A stretch of DNA of 64,000 bases from Nocardioides sp. WS12 (GTDB lineage: Bacteria; Actinomycetota; Actinomycetes; Propionibacteriales; Nocardioidaceae): NCBI RefSeq assembly GCF_014108865.1, contig NZ_CP053928.1, forward strand, positions 4,650,001 to 4,714,000. Direction: 5' to 3'. The notes below the pieces were generated by a model, which was not told the origin of the DNA, made no database searches, and saw only the letters and a list, made by a program, of their open reading frames with translations. Made by a program: the position numbers and the translations under genes. Shown here piece by piece: positions 27,012-42,894 of this stretch (positions are counted from its first letter, which is position 1; the number at the start of each line of letters is the position of its first letter).

Positions 27012-28348
27012 AGCAGTGACTTCCCTTCCAGCACGTCCTTCAGGTACTTCGCGGAGTCCTCGGGTGTGCTGTCCGGATCAACCGAGTTCGGCGAGTGCCA
27101 CCGGGCCTGGACGGCGCCCGAGATCATCGCGTAGAACGCGCTCTCGGGACGGGGACCGCCCTCGTCGACACTGGTCCGGAACAGGGTGACGAGGTCCGCG
27201 GGGTACTGACCGCTCGCCGCCACTTCGTCGTACGCCGCATTGGTCGACGGCATCAGGCCGGCCTCCAAAGCGAGGTCGACCTGGGCCTGCGTGGAGGTGA
27301 TGCACTGCGCCGCAGCCATCGCCCATTCCGGGTGCTCGGAGTAGTTGCCGACGCCGATGTCGATGCCACCGACCGGCGGCTTGGAGGCCTCGCCCTCGAC
27401 GGTCGCCGGGTAGCGCGCCCAGCCGAGGTCCGCGAAGGCCGTCTTGTCGGCCGGCCCGCCGGGCTGACCGATACCGCCCTCGTAGTTCTTGTAGACGAAG
27501 GTCCAGTTCGTCATGAACTCACCGGCGCCGTCGGCCGGGAACATCTGGCCGAGGCTGGTGCCCTCGTTCGAGACCGTCAGGTCCGGTTGCGCGGCCGCGG
27601 AATCGGCCAGCTTCTTGATGATCTCGGCGGCCTTGCGCCCGGCGTCCGAGTCGAGGCCCACCTTCGCGTCGCGACCGGCTTCGGTGTCGGAGACGATGTC
27701 GCCGCCGGCGCCCTGGATCATCGCGTTGATCCACACGACATAGGCCTCGTAGCGGTTGGCCTGGACCCCGACCGTGCCGCCGTTGTCGGCAGCAGCATCG
27801 ATCACCTGGTCCCAGGTGACGGGCTTGGTCATGTCCAGTCCGGCCGCCCTTGCCAGGGACTTCCGGTACCAGAGCAACTGGGTGTTGGCCCACAGCGGGA
27901 TCGCGTAGACCTTGTCGTCCCAGGTGACCGTCTCGGCAGCGCCGGACAGGTAGGCACCTTCACCCCCGGCACTTTCGGTGATCGTGGCAGCGAGGTCGCC
28001 CTTGACCTCCTGGAGCCAGCCGGCGTTGGCGAACTCCGCCACGAAGACGGGGTCCAGGTTCATCAGGTCAGTGGAGGAGTCCTGCGCTGCGAGCCGCCGT
28101 GCGAGCTGGGTGCGCTGGTCGGTGGCCGACGAGGGCAGCTGCTGGACCTCGATGTCGTAGTCACCGGTGCTGCAGGACTCGGCGTACTTCATGAAGACGG
28201 GAACCCCGTCGGGGTTGACGTACCAGTTCAGCACCGGCTTGTCGGAGCCGCCGCACGCCGCAAGGGCGCCGGCTGCCAGCACCGCCGAAGCCGCGACAGC
28301 GACCCTCCGACGCCGTCTGCCTTGTGTCGAAAAATTCAACCAAGCCAC
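27008..28348 (-). CDS. lpqY: LpqY-like sugar-binding lipoprotein
   Basis: 446 residues. Twin features of a lipoprotein: an Arg-rich start and a lipobox LAAC (Cys32). Blocks QRTQLARRLAAQD, LDPVFVAEFANAGW and NTQLLWYR parallel mycobacterial LpqY, the trehalose receptor. The start is uncertain: the GTG at 28348 has GGAGG only 2 nt before it, while a TTG at 28339 has the same GGAGG about 11 nt upstream; either leaves the signal peptide intact. It heads the importer operon and is divergent from the DUF4032 gene. Confidence 0.84.
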   Translation of the reverse strand: MAWLNFSTQGRRRRRVAVAASAVLAAGALAACGGSDKPVLNWYVNPDGVPVFMKYAESCSTGDYDIEVQQLPSSATDQRTQLARRLAAQDSSTDLMNLDPVFVAEFANAGWLQEVKGDLAATITESAGGEGAYLSGAAETVTWDDKVYAIPLWANTQLLWYRKSLARAAGLDMTKPVTWDQVIDAAADNGGTVGVQANRYEAYVVWINAMIQGAGGDIVSDTEAGRDAKVGLDSDAGRKAAEIIKKLADSAAAQPDLTVSNEGTSLGQMFPADGAGEFMTNWTFVYKNYEGGIGQPGGPADKTAFADLGWARYPATVEGEASKPPVGGIDIGVGNYSEHPEWAMAAAQCITSTQAQVDLALEAGLMPSTNAAYDEVAASGQYPADLVTLFRTSVDEGGPRPESAFYAMISGAVQARWHSPNSVDPDSTPEDSAKYLKDVLEGKSLL

Positions 28349-28440
28349 CCCCTCCGAGTGTGGGCTGCGTCACTCAGGCCTACCGCAGCCGAGGGGGTGT
28401 TGTCCATCGTTGACGGCTGTCGAGGCCGAACCTTTACGCG

Positions 28441-28446
28441 TAGGTT
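28441..28446 (+). promoter_or_regulatory. Probable -10 box TAGGTT, leaderless DUF4032 gene
   Basis: TAGGTT, then 7 nt, then the ATG at 28454; no Shine-Dalgarno in between. Confidence 0.5.
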
Positions 28447-28453
28447 GCGGGTC

Positions 28454-29653
28454 ATGGCGCTCCATGTCGTCGCCGCCCGCACCGACCCCGCACTGTTCCA
28501 ATTACCGTGGTCGACGCCGCTGGCCGAGTGGGACAGGCAGTACGTCGTCCCACTCCCCCTCGGGCTGTCCCGACACGTTGTCCGGGTGGTCCGGATCAAC
28601 CACCAGTTCCTCGCCGTCAAGGAGACCGAGGAGACGATCGCGCTGCGCGAGTACGACATGTTGCGGACCCTGCAACGCCTCGGCCAGCCCGCCGTCGTAC
28701 CGCGCGGAGTGGTGCGGGGACGCACTGACATCGAGGGCAATCCACTGCCGACCGCGCTGCTCACCGAGCACCTGCACTATTCGCTGCCGTACCGCACCGT
28801 CTTCCAGCACGGCCTGCGTCCTGACCAGGTGCCGGCCCTCATCGACGCGCTCGTGGTGCTCCTCGTGCGGCTCCACCTGGCCGGGGTCTACTGGGGCGAC
28901 GTGTCCCTGTCGAATGCTCTTTTCCGCCGCAGTGCAGGGGGATTCGCGGCCTATCTCGTCGACGCCGAGACCAGCGAGCACCACCCGACGGTGTCCGACG
29001 CGCTGCGCGAACACGACGTCACCGTCGGCATCGAGAACATCTTCGCGGAGCTGATGGACCTGCAGGCCAGCGGCGACACCGACGTCATCGTCGACGGGTT
29101 CGAGATCGTCACCCAGCTCGGCGATCGCTACCACGCCCTGTGGGACGAACTGACCGTCGCGGAGGAGTTCGGCAACGACGAGTGGTATCGGATCGAACAG
29201 CGCATCGGTCGCCTCAACGACCTCGGCTTCGACGTCGACGAGCTCGACGTCCAGGCCGAGTCCGACCGGGTCCGGATCCAGCCCCGGGTGGTCGAAGCCG
29301 GCCACCACTGCCGCGAACTCCGCCAACTGACCGGCCTCGACGTCGAGGACAGCCAGGCCCGCAAGCTGCTCAACGACCTGGCCGCGTTCACCGCCCACGG
29401 CGGGTACGACGACGAGGACCGCGAGACGGTGGCGCGCCGGTGGCTGGCCACCGTCTACACGCCGATCGTGGAGATCCTGCCGATCGACCAGCGCCGCAAG
29501 ATCGCACCGGCCGAGTTCTTCCACGAGGTGATGGAGCACCGGTGGGCGCTGTCCGACATCGCCGGGCACGAAGTCAACATCTTCGACTCCGCCCGCGACT
29601 ACGTCGCGACGGTGCTGCCGGACCGGCCGTCCGACACCCCGACCCTGAGCTAG
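28454..29653 (+). CDS. DUF4032 protein with kinase-like fold
   Basis: 399 residues. The block HLAGVYWGDVSLSNALFRR (about 140-158) resembles the catalytic loop of protein and lipopolysaccharide kinases (D in place of HxD, then N), and FLAVKETEE resembles the ATP-binding Lys strand. The C-terminal half is the DUF4032 region. Whether it phosphorylates anything is unknown. Soluble. It is convergent with the asparaginase gene, with stop codons overlapping by 3 bp. Confidence 0.78.
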   Translation: MALHVVAARTDPALFQLPWSTPLAEWDRQYVVPLPLGLSRHVVRVVRINHQFLAVKETEETIALREYDMLRTLQRLGQPAVVPRGVVRGRTDIEGNPLPTALLTEHLHYSLPYRTVFQHGLRPDQVPALIDALVVLLVRLHLAGVYWGDVSLSNALFRRSAGGFAAYLVDAETSEHHPTVSDALREHDVTVGIENIFAELMDLQASGDTDVIVDGFEIVTQLGDRYHALWDELTVAEEFGNDEWYRIEQRIGRLNDLGFDVDELDVQAESDRVRIQPRVVEAGHHCRELRQLTGLDVEDSQARKLLNDLAAFTAHGGYDDEDRETVARRWLATVYTPIVEILPIDQRRKIAPAEFFHEVMEHRWALSDIAGHEVNIFDSARDYVATVLPDRPSDTPTLS

Positions 29654-30651
29654 GGGCGCCCGCGGACCTCGAACGCATCGATCACGTCCTGTCGGCTCGG
29701 CGGCCCACCCAACGCCAGTGCCCAGAGCAGCAGTCGGGCCTTGACCGGCGAGAGCCAACCGGCGCCGACCGCACCCCGTGCGATGAGATCGATCTCCGAA
29801 CCGGGGTAGCCGTACATCGCCCGCCCGGTGGGCCCGGAGCCCGTGCGGGACGCGAACACCACCGGCACCTGACGCGCGATCCGGCCCACCGCTTCGGCCA
29901 TTGCCGCCGACACGTGTCCGGCACCGAAGCCGGCGATCACGAGCCCGTCCACGTCGTCGGGGCGGATCGCGTCGACGACGTACCCGTCGTCCCCGAGGTA
30001 GGTGGCCAACAGCGGCACCCGGGGATCGTCGGCCTCCTGCCCTGCGGACAGGCGCAGCGGCGCGACACGGCCGGCCGGGACGCCGTACGCGACCTCGGCC
30101 TCGACGCACCGACCGATCGGCCCGAACACCGCCGAACGGAACGCACTGGTCGACATCGAGTCCGTCTTCGCCACCCACCGCGCCTGGTGGATCTCGTCAT
30201 CGAACGCGACCAGGACGCCACGGTCCCGCGAGGACGGGGCCAGGGCACAGCGCACCGCGGTGAGCAGGTTCGCCGGACCATCGGCCCCGGCCGCCTGCGG
30301 CGAGCGCATCGCGCCCGTCAGCACCAGCGGTTCGGGCAGGTCCCAGAACAGGTCGAGCAGGTACGCCGCCTCCTCCAGGGTGTCCGTCCCCTGCGTGAGT
30401 ACGACGCCCGTCGCTCCCGCATCGACCGCGGCCTGCGCCCAGCGAAGTGCCCGCAGGATGGTGGGTTCGTCGAGAGAAGGACTCGGCAACATGGCCAGCG
30501 TCTCGGCCCGGATGTCCGCGATCTCAGCAAGACCGGGTACGGCGTCAGCGAGCAACGCAGCCGAGAGGGTGGGCACGACCTCGGCGCCGTCGGTCGAGGT
30601 CGACGCGATCGTGCCGCCGAGGGCACCGATCGCCACCACGGGAAGACTCAT
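29650..30651 (-). CDS. L-asparaginase family protein
   Basis: 333 residues. The first nucleophile motif GGTIAS (Thr14) and the second TQGTDTLEE (Thr89, Asp90) are present, with the Lys partner probably in LVLTGAMRS region Arg/Ser substitutions aside. No signal peptide, so a cytoplasmic type I-like enzyme hydrolysing asparagine to aspartate and ammonia. Length is standard. CAAGAT ends 6 nt before the ATG on the minus strand. Confidence 0.87.
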   Translation of the reverse strand: MSLPVVAIGALGGTIASTSTDGAEVVPTLSAALLADAVPGLAEIADIRAETLAMLPSPSLDEPTILRALRWAQAAVDAGATGVVLTQGTDTLEEAAYLLDLFWDLPEPLVLTGAMRSPQAAGADGPANLLTAVRCALAPSSRDRGVLVAFDDEIHQARWVAKTDSMSTSAFRSAVFGPIGRCVEAEVAYGVPAGRVAPLRLSAGQEADDPRVPLLATYLGDDGYVVDAIRPDDVDGLVIAGFGAGHVSAAMAEAVGRIARQVPVVFASRTGSGPTGRAMYGYPGSEIDLIARGAVGAGWLSPVKARLLLWALALGGPPSRQDVIDAFEVRGRP

Positions 30652-30703
30652 GACGCCATCTTGTCCGATCGCCGCTGTCGGCGGCGGGTGGCAGGCTGGG
30701 GGC

Positions 30704-31375
30704 ATGGCGAAGGACACTGCACCGGGCCGGATGGGCGGCAGCACCGAGCGGCCCGCCCGCTTCTTCAAGGATGCCGCCGAGTTCGGTGCCTGGCTGGCCG
30801 CGAACCACGACACCGCGACCGAGCTGTGGATGGGCATCAACAAGAAGCACGTCCCCGACGGCGGGCTGACCTGGGCGCAGGCGGTGCCCGAAGCCCTGTG
30901 CTGGGGCTGGATCGACTCCGTCGCCCAACGCATCGACGAGAACGCCGTCCGGCAACGCTGGACCCCCCGCAAGAAGACCAGCAACTGGAGCAAGGTCAAC
31001 CTCGACTTCGTCGAGCAACTGCGGGCCGAAGGCCGGATGCAGCCCAGCGGGCTGGCCATCTGGGCGCAGCGCAAGACCGACGCGGCGCCGTACACGCACG
31101 AGGTCGACGGCGAGATCGTCCTGCCCGACGCCTACGCCGCCCAACTCGCCGGCGACCCGGCCGCCACCGCCTTCTGGGAAGCCGCCACGAGGACCTACCG
31201 CAAGGTGTGCTCCAACTGGGTGCTCAGCGCCAAGCAGGAAGCCACCCGTGACCGCCGCATGGCCCAACTGGTGGCGGAATCCGCCGCCGGCCAACTCATC
31301 CCCATGCAGCGCTACGGCGAGATCCCCAAGTGGGTCGAGCGAGCGGCGGAGGCCGCCCGGGCTGCGGACCTGTAG
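30704..31375 (+). CDS. YdeI/OmpD-associated family protein
   Basis: 223 residues. The N-terminal half has the YdeI pattern FFKDAAEFGAWLAANHDTATELWM, then LTWAQAVPEALCWGWIDS and RRxxxWTPRKKTSNWSKVN, all typical of this uncharacterised family. The last third (WVLSAKQEATRDRRMAQLV) is the usual helical tail. Function unknown, cytoplasmic. CAGGCT lies 6 nt before the ATG, so it may be leaderless. Confidence 0.85.
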   Translation: MAKDTAPGRMGGSTERPARFFKDAAEFGAWLAANHDTATELWMGINKKHVPDGGLTWAQAVPEALCWGWIDSVAQRIDENAVRQRWTPRKKTSNWSKVNLDFVEQLRAEGRMQPSGLAIWAQRKTDAAPYTHEVDGEIVLPDAYAAQLAGDPAATAFWEAATRTYRKVCSNWVLSAKQEATRDRRMAQLVAESAAGQLIPMQRYGEIPKWVERAAEAARAADL

Positions 31376-31424
31376 CCGCCGTTTCTTTACGGAGCAGCCC
31401 CTGCCGATCGGCCCGAGGCAGCCC

Positions 31425-31430
31425 TAGAGT
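31425..31430 (+). promoter_or_regulatory. Probable -10 box TAGAGT, leaderless secreted protein gene
   Basis: TAGAGT, then 6 nt, then the ATG at 31437. Confidence 0.5.
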
Positions 31431-31436
31431 CGAGGC

Positions 31437-36772
<5,336 letters not shown>

Positions 36773-36795
<23 letters not shown>

Positions 36796-37819
36796 GCCGT
36801 TCCTTTCCTTGCAGGGTGCATCCCGTGGTGAACCGCCGCGGATCGACCGAGGGGTCGACCGGGGCGCCGTCGAGGTGGTCGGCCACGAGGCGGGCCGTGA
36901 GGGGAGCCAGGAGCACGCCGTGCCGGAAGTGGCCCGCAGCGAGAAGGACCCCGTCGACGCCACTGGCACCGATGAGGGGGCGCCCATCCGCGGTGGTGGG
37001 CCGGTCACGAGCCGTCGACTCGATGAGCTCGGCGCGATCCAGCCCGGGCCACAGGGCGCGCGCAGCGGTGAGCAACCGGTGGACGCCACCGGCGGTCACC
37101 ACGGGAGGTACCGAGTGCTCCTCGGAGGTGGCGCCGACCACGACCTCACCGTTGCCGCGCGGCACCAGGTAGATCGGCTCACCGCCAACCCAGCCGCGCA
37201 CGGTGTGCGTCGGCGGGTCGTCGGCACGGACGCGGAGGATCTCGCCGCGCACGCCACGGACCAGTCCGGTCCACGGTTTCGGAAGACGGGCACCCGTGGC
37301 GACGACCGTGACGTCCGCGCCCCCGGGATCGCGGGACACCACAGGGATGCGGGAGAGCAGCGCCCCGCAGACCGCCCGCGGATCGACACTCATCTCCCCC
37401 GCAAGCAGGGCCGCACCCGCGACCCGCGCCAACACCGGCTCGCACGCCCGCACCGCCACACGGTCCAGCAGCGTCGCCCCGCCACCCAGGCCACCGACCA
37501 GCGACACCTGCCGTTCGACCTGCTGGAGGTCCCCGGCGTCGTACCCGACAAGAAGGGTGGGGTCGGCCCGCAGTTCCACGCCGAGTCGGCCGGCCAGGGC
37601 AGGCCACAGCGCCAGGGACGCCGTACCCAGCCGGAGGATCTCCTCCTCCCCGTGCCAGACCTCGGCTGCCGGGCTCAACATCCCCGCGGCTGCGTACGAC
37701 GCCCCGCTGGCCGGGTGCGGATCGACAACCGTCACCGTGTGCCCGCGGCGGATCAGTTCGTCGGCGACGGTCAGGCCGATGATGCCGGCGCCCAGGACGG
37801 TGACGCGCATGCCGTTCAC
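36773..37819 (-). CDS. thiO: Glycine oxidase ThiO
   Basis: 348 residues. FAD-binding GAGIIG (10-15) and YAAAGMLSPAAEV mark the DAAO-type oxidase family; C-terminal RPTTADGRPLIGAS and HFRHGVLLAPLTA are typical of ThiO. It supplies dehydroglycine for thiazole formation in aerobic bacteria. The GTG at 37819 makes a GTGA overlap with thiE; the ATG at 37810 is an alternative. Confidence 0.93.
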
Positions 37820-38418
37820 CCGATGGCCGCGAGGAGCTCCTCTGCTGCCACGACGGGATCGGGTGGGTGCCAGATGCCGCCGATCACGGCGACGCCGGCC
37901 GCGCCAGCTGCGAACACGTCGGCAGCACCGGACGCGGTGATCCCCCCGATCGCGATCACCGGCAACCGACCCACGACGCTCCGCAGGCCCGTCGTCCCGA
38001 GCGGTTCGGGCAACCCGGCCTTGCTCGTCGTGGCGAACACCGGGCCGACGCCGGCGTAGTCGGCACCTTCCGCTGCTGCGGTCTCGACATCGGCGAGGGA
38101 CCGGCAGGTCGCACCCAGGAGCAGGCCGGGAGCGAGGGAGCGGGCGACCGCGACCGGCAGGTCACCGGACCCGAGGTGCGCACCGTCGGCGCCCGCCGCG
38201 ATGGCCACGTCGACGCGGTCGTTCACGATGACGGTCGCTCCGACCGGGCGGACGGCCGCGATGACGGTCCGGGTCAGCTCGATCAGCCGGCGGGCGTCGT
38301 ACGCCTTCGACCGGACCTGGAATCCGTCGACGCCGAGCTCGGCCAGGCGGGTCAGGACCGAGAGGTCGTCGTGTTCGGAGACGAGGCAGGTGATCCTCGG
38401 GACCGTTGAAAAGCGCAT
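37816..38418 (-). CDS. thiE: Thiamine phosphate synthase ThiE
   Basis: 200 residues. Joins HMP-PP and thiazole phosphate. It has QVRSKAYDARRLIEL (QxRxK), IVNDRVDVAIAAGADGAHLG and GVGPVFATTSK, all ThiE motifs. AAGGAG lies 6 nt before the ATG at 38418, inside the 3' end of the riboswitch leader. It is the first gene of the operon. Confidence 0.92.
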   Translation of the reverse strand: MRFSTVPRITCLVSEHDDLSVLTRLAELGVDGFQVRSKAYDARRLIELTRTVIAAVRPVGATVIVNDRVDVAIAAGADGAHLGSGDLPVAVARSLAPGLLLGATCRSLADVETAAAEGADYAGVGPVFATTSKAGLPEPLGTTGLRSVVGRLPVIAIGGITASGAADVFAAGAAGVAVIGGIWHPPDPVVAAEELLAAIG

Positions 38419-38430
38419 GGGCTGCTCCTT

Positions 38431-38520
38431 CTCTTCCTTCGCCGGTATGAGCCGGATCAGGTTCGACGGTCGGAGCAGCTTCAGCTCCCTCTCAGCCCGC
38501 TGCTGCGGACTCCCGTGGGA
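38431..38520 (-). promoter_or_regulatory. TPP riboswitch (THI element)
   Basis: On the minus strand this shows the conserved parts of the TPP aptamer in order: CACGGGAG, GGGCTGAGAGGG, GACCGTCGAACCTGATC, then CCGG with CATACCGGCGAAGGAA. It ends just before the thiE Shine-Dalgarno, suggesting control by ribosome access or early termination when thiamin pyrophosphate is abundant. It should set expression of all seven thi genes. It overlaps the last codons of the upstream flavoprotein gene. Confidence 0.95.
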
Positions 38521-39631
38521 TGGATGTCGCAGACGATAGCCGACCGTCGAGTTCCGCCAGATGGCGGCGTACGGCGACGGCGGCCGCACGCCCGGCGCGG
38601 TTGCCCCCGATGGTGCTGGCCGAGGGCCCGTAGCCCACCAGGTGCACGCGGGGGTCGCGCTCGACCGTGGTGGCCGTCTGGACATCGGCGCCGGTCTGCA
38701 GCAGCGCGATCCCGCCGAGCTCGCTGCGCAGGTGCAGCGGCGCGAGGTGCGCGACGGCCGGTCGGAAGCCGGTGGCCCACAAGATCACGTCCACGGGTTC
38801 GAAGGTGCCGTCGGCCCAGCGCACGCCGTCGGGCTCGATCCGGGCAAACATCGGGCGGCGCCGTTCGTAGGCGCCCAGCCGCGCGGCCTCCTGCTCCTGT
38901 GGGCGCAGGCCGAGCCCGGTCACGCTCACGACGCTGGCCGGCGGCAGGCCGGCCCGCACGCGCTTCTGGACCAGCTCGATCGCATCGCGACCAGAACGCT
39001 CGTCCCAGTCCGAGCGCCACACGGGCGGACGCCGGGTCGCCCAGAGCACGTCGGTCCGCGGTGCGAGTTCGCCGATGAACTGCACCGCCGACGCGCCACC
39101 GCCCACGACCAGCACCCGCTTGCCGTCGAAGTGCTCGGGGCCGGGGTAGTCGACGGTGTGCAGTTGCTCGCCGCGGAACGACTCCGCACCGGGGTAGTAC
39201 GGCAGGAACGGTTGGGTCCACGTGCCCGTCGCGTTGATCAGGGTGCGGGTCCACCAGGTCCGCGCTCCCGCGTGCACGCCGAGCAAGTCGCCTTCGGATG
39301 TCACCCGGTCCACCCGGACCGGACGGACGACCGGCAGCCCGCGCTCCGCCTCGTAGCGCGCGAACCAGTCGGGCAGGACCGCATTCGCCCGATCGCTCGA
39401 GCCGCCGGGCGCTGCAGCGTCAGGCAGGTCGGCGACGCCGTGGACGTCCTGCATGCTCAGCGAGTCCCACCGGTGCTGCCACGCTCCGCCGGGCTGCGCG
39501 TTGGCGTCCAGCACGACGTGGTCGAGGCCCAGGCGAGCCAGGTGGTACGACGCCGACAGGCCGGCCTGGCCTGCTCCGATCACCACGACGTCGTACACCT
39601 TCACGGTGGTGGAACAGCCGGCCCCGTCCAT
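38492..39631 (-). CDS. Flavin-containing monooxygenase-like NAD(P)/FAD oxidoreductase
   Basis: 379 residues. FAD site GAGQAG (19-24), a second dinucleotide motif VLVVGGGASAVQ (NADPH side, about 170-181) and the late ILWATGFRP identify an FMO/Trk-type flavoprotein. Substrate unknown. Its stop codon lies within the TPP aptamer: the TGA is part of the conserved CTGAGA. An internal GTG at 39604 (VKVYDVVVIG) is an alternative start. A possible link to the thi operon is positional only. Confidence 0.85.
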   Translation of the reverse strand: MDGAGCSTTVKVYDVVVIGAGQAGLSASYHLARLGLDHVVLDANAQPGGAWQHRWDSLSMQDVHGVADLPDAAAPGGSSDRANAVLPDWFARYEAERGLPVVRPVRVDRVTSEGDLLGVHAGARTWWTRTLINATGTWTQPFLPYYPGAESFRGEQLHTVDYPGPEHFDGKRVLVVGGGASAVQFIGELAPRTDVLWATRRPPVWRSDWDERSGRDAIELVQKRVRAGLPPASVVSVTGLGLRPQEQEAARLGAYERRRPMFARIEPDGVRWADGTFEPVDVILWATGFRPAVAHLAPLHLRSELGGIALLQTGADVQTATTVERDPRVHLVGYGPSASTIGGNRAGRAAAVAVRRHLAELDGRLSSATSIPRESAAAG

Positions 39632-39813
39632 CTATGCCGCCGCTGTGCCGCCCGCTGTGCCGTCCGCGATGAGAACCCCGGTTACCAACCGTGACCTTCT
39701 ATGGCTAACCTTCGTTAAATCTGCGGAAAGTACTCGGATTTCCTCCCGAACAGGCGGAGAGTTACCTCCAAAGCTTGCAACTCAATACTTGTCATCAATG
39801 GGAATGGGGTCCC
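39632..39813 (+). promoter_or_regulatory. A+T-rich divergent upstream region
   Basis: 182 bp between divergent genes, clearly more A+T-rich in its second half than the rest of the window (for example GTTAAATCTGCGGAAAGTAC). It likely holds the promoter of the secreted protein gene at 39814, with several TA-rich candidates and no single clear -35/-10 pair. It opens with two near copies of a 12-bp unit starting GCTGTGCCG. Confidence 0.4.
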
Positions 39814-41109
39814 GTGAACACGCGGAAGATTGTCTCTGTAGTCACCTTCGCCCTCATGGGCGCGGGCTTGACGCTCACGCCTACGACGGCGCAAGCCGCT
39901 GAAAATGTGGTCTGGAGTTACGCAGCCAGCACAGGCGGAACGTACGTCAAGGTCCAGGACAGCTTGGTCAACTCTGACCTCACGGCCCAGTCCTCGGTCA
40001 CCGGAGGCGCGAAGTCGTCCTCCTCCAAGAACAGCACTGCTGCTGCGAACGTCGCTGGCCTGCTCTCGGTCGGCGCCATCGAAACCAGCACCAGCGCGAA
40101 CGTCAACACGGTCGCGAAGACCACGACGCTCAACGGCTGGGCACGCACGGCCAAGGTCGACCTGCTCGGTGGCCTGATCCGGGTCGACGCCCTCACGACG
40201 ACGATCTCCACGGTCGGTCGCGCGGACGGCACCGCCTCGCACACGGCCAACACCCAGTTCGCGGGCATCAAGATCGTCGGCGTCAACCTGCCGCTGAACA
40301 TCCCGAAGAACTACGGCGTCACCATCCCCGGCGTCGCCAGCATCAGCCTCAACATGTCGATCCACGGCAAGGTCGACCGCACCGCCGGCACCATCGGCTG
40401 GGCGCTCGGCGTCACGCTGCTGCAGCCGACCGGCGGCTACCCGGCCGGCGTCACGATCCTGGTCAACCCGGTCAACCAGTACCTCTCCGAGGTCGACCCG
40501 TCCTCGGGCGCTGGTCTGTCCGGCACGGCCTACGGCACCCGCGTCGAGGCCAACGTCAGCGACCAGATCCAGGTCATCAGTGACCCGACCGCTCGCGTCG
40601 GCACCCCGTTCGGCTCCAGCAACGGCAAGACGCTGACGAACTCGACGCTCAGCGTGAAGATCCCCGGCCTGCTCACCACCGGTGTGGTGAGTTCGACGAC
40701 GACGTCCACCAAGGACGCCTTCGGCAACGCTGAGGTCACCAACACCAACCAGACGGCCGGGCTCAACCTGCTCGGTGGTCTGATCAAGGCGAACGCCATC
40801 AAGGTGACGGCGACCGGCAAGCTCCAGGACGGCGTCTGGACCAGCTCCATGAAGATGGAACTCGTCAACCTGGTCATTGCCGGCAAGCAGATCCCGATCA
40901 ACGTCTCCCCGAACACCGTCATCAACGTGGCGGGCCTCGGCGAGGTCGCGATCAACCTGCAGCGCAAGCACCCGGGCGGTGCGTACTTCAACCGCATCGA
41001 CGGTGTGCGCATCACGCTCAGCACTGCTCAGGCCGGTCTTCCGGTCGGTGCCGTGATCGAGCTCGGCGTGGCCAGCACGGCGATCTCGCCGCAGCTCACG
41101 GCGCCCTGA
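39814..41109 (+). CDS. Choice-of-anchor P family secreted protein
   Basis: 431 residues. The GTG at 39814 gives a clean signal peptide (MNTRKIVSVVTFALMGAGL, cleaved after AQA). The mature protein is Thr/Ser/Ala-rich and built of two related halves, each with a LLxxG(A/V) start and a LLGGLI core (LLGGLIRVDALTTT and LLGGLIKANAIKVTA). This pattern is that of the actinobacterial choice-of-anchor P family, thought to be surface or secreted. No sorting signal is seen. A strong terminator follows. Confidence 0.75.
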   Translation: MNTRKIVSVVTFALMGAGLTLTPTTAQAAENVVWSYAASTGGTYVKVQDSLVNSDLTAQSSVTGGAKSSSSKNSTAAANVAGLLSVGAIETSTSANVNTVAKTTTLNGWARTAKVDLLGGLIRVDALTTTISTVGRADGTASHTANTQFAGIKIVGVNLPLNIPKNYGVTIPGVASISLNMSIHGKVDRTAGTIGWALGVTLLQPTGGYPAGVTILVNPVNQYLSEVDPSSGAGLSGTAYGTRVEANVSDQIQVISDPTARVGTPFGSSNGKTLTNSTLSVKIPGLLTTGVVSSTTTSTKDAFGNAEVTNTNQTAGLNLLGGLIKANAIKVTATGKLQDGVWTSSMKMELVNLVIAGKQIPINVSPNTVINVAGLGEVAINLQRKHPGGAYFNRIDGVRITLSTAQAGLPVGAVIELGVASTAISPQLTAP

Positions 41110-41126
41110 TCGAAGCAGACAACTGA

Positions 41127-41155
41127 GGGGCTGGGTCGCTATGCGACCCAGCCCC
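41127..41155 (+). terminator. Strong hairpin terminator
   Basis: A perfect 13-bp stem (GGGGCTGGGTCGC with its complement) around a TAT loop, 17 bp after the stop codon, followed by TTCGTCATT. There is no long T-tract, as is usual for high-GC genomes. Confidence 0.85.
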
Positions 41156-41176
41156 TTCGTCATTCCGGATCAGCGA

Positions 41177-41182
41177 TATCCT
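41177..41182 (+). promoter_or_regulatory. Probable -10 box TATCCT, leaderless fumarase
   Basis: TATCCT, 8 nt, then the GTG start at 41191; no Shine-Dalgarno. Confidence 0.45.
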
Positions 41183-41190
41183 CGGTAGTC

Positions 41191-42879
<1,689 letters not shown>

Positions 42880-42894
42880 TCGACCCGTCCGGCG

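Noticed and set aside
29140-31251. 703-codon open frame on the plus strand
   Set aside because: Overlaps DUF4032, asparaginase and YdeI genes in other frames; Arg/Pro-rich shadow.
39715-41163. 482-codon minus-strand frame over the choice-of-anchor P gene
   Set aside because: Antisense to a protein with clear signal peptide and internal repeats; Asp/Val/Arg-rich shadow.
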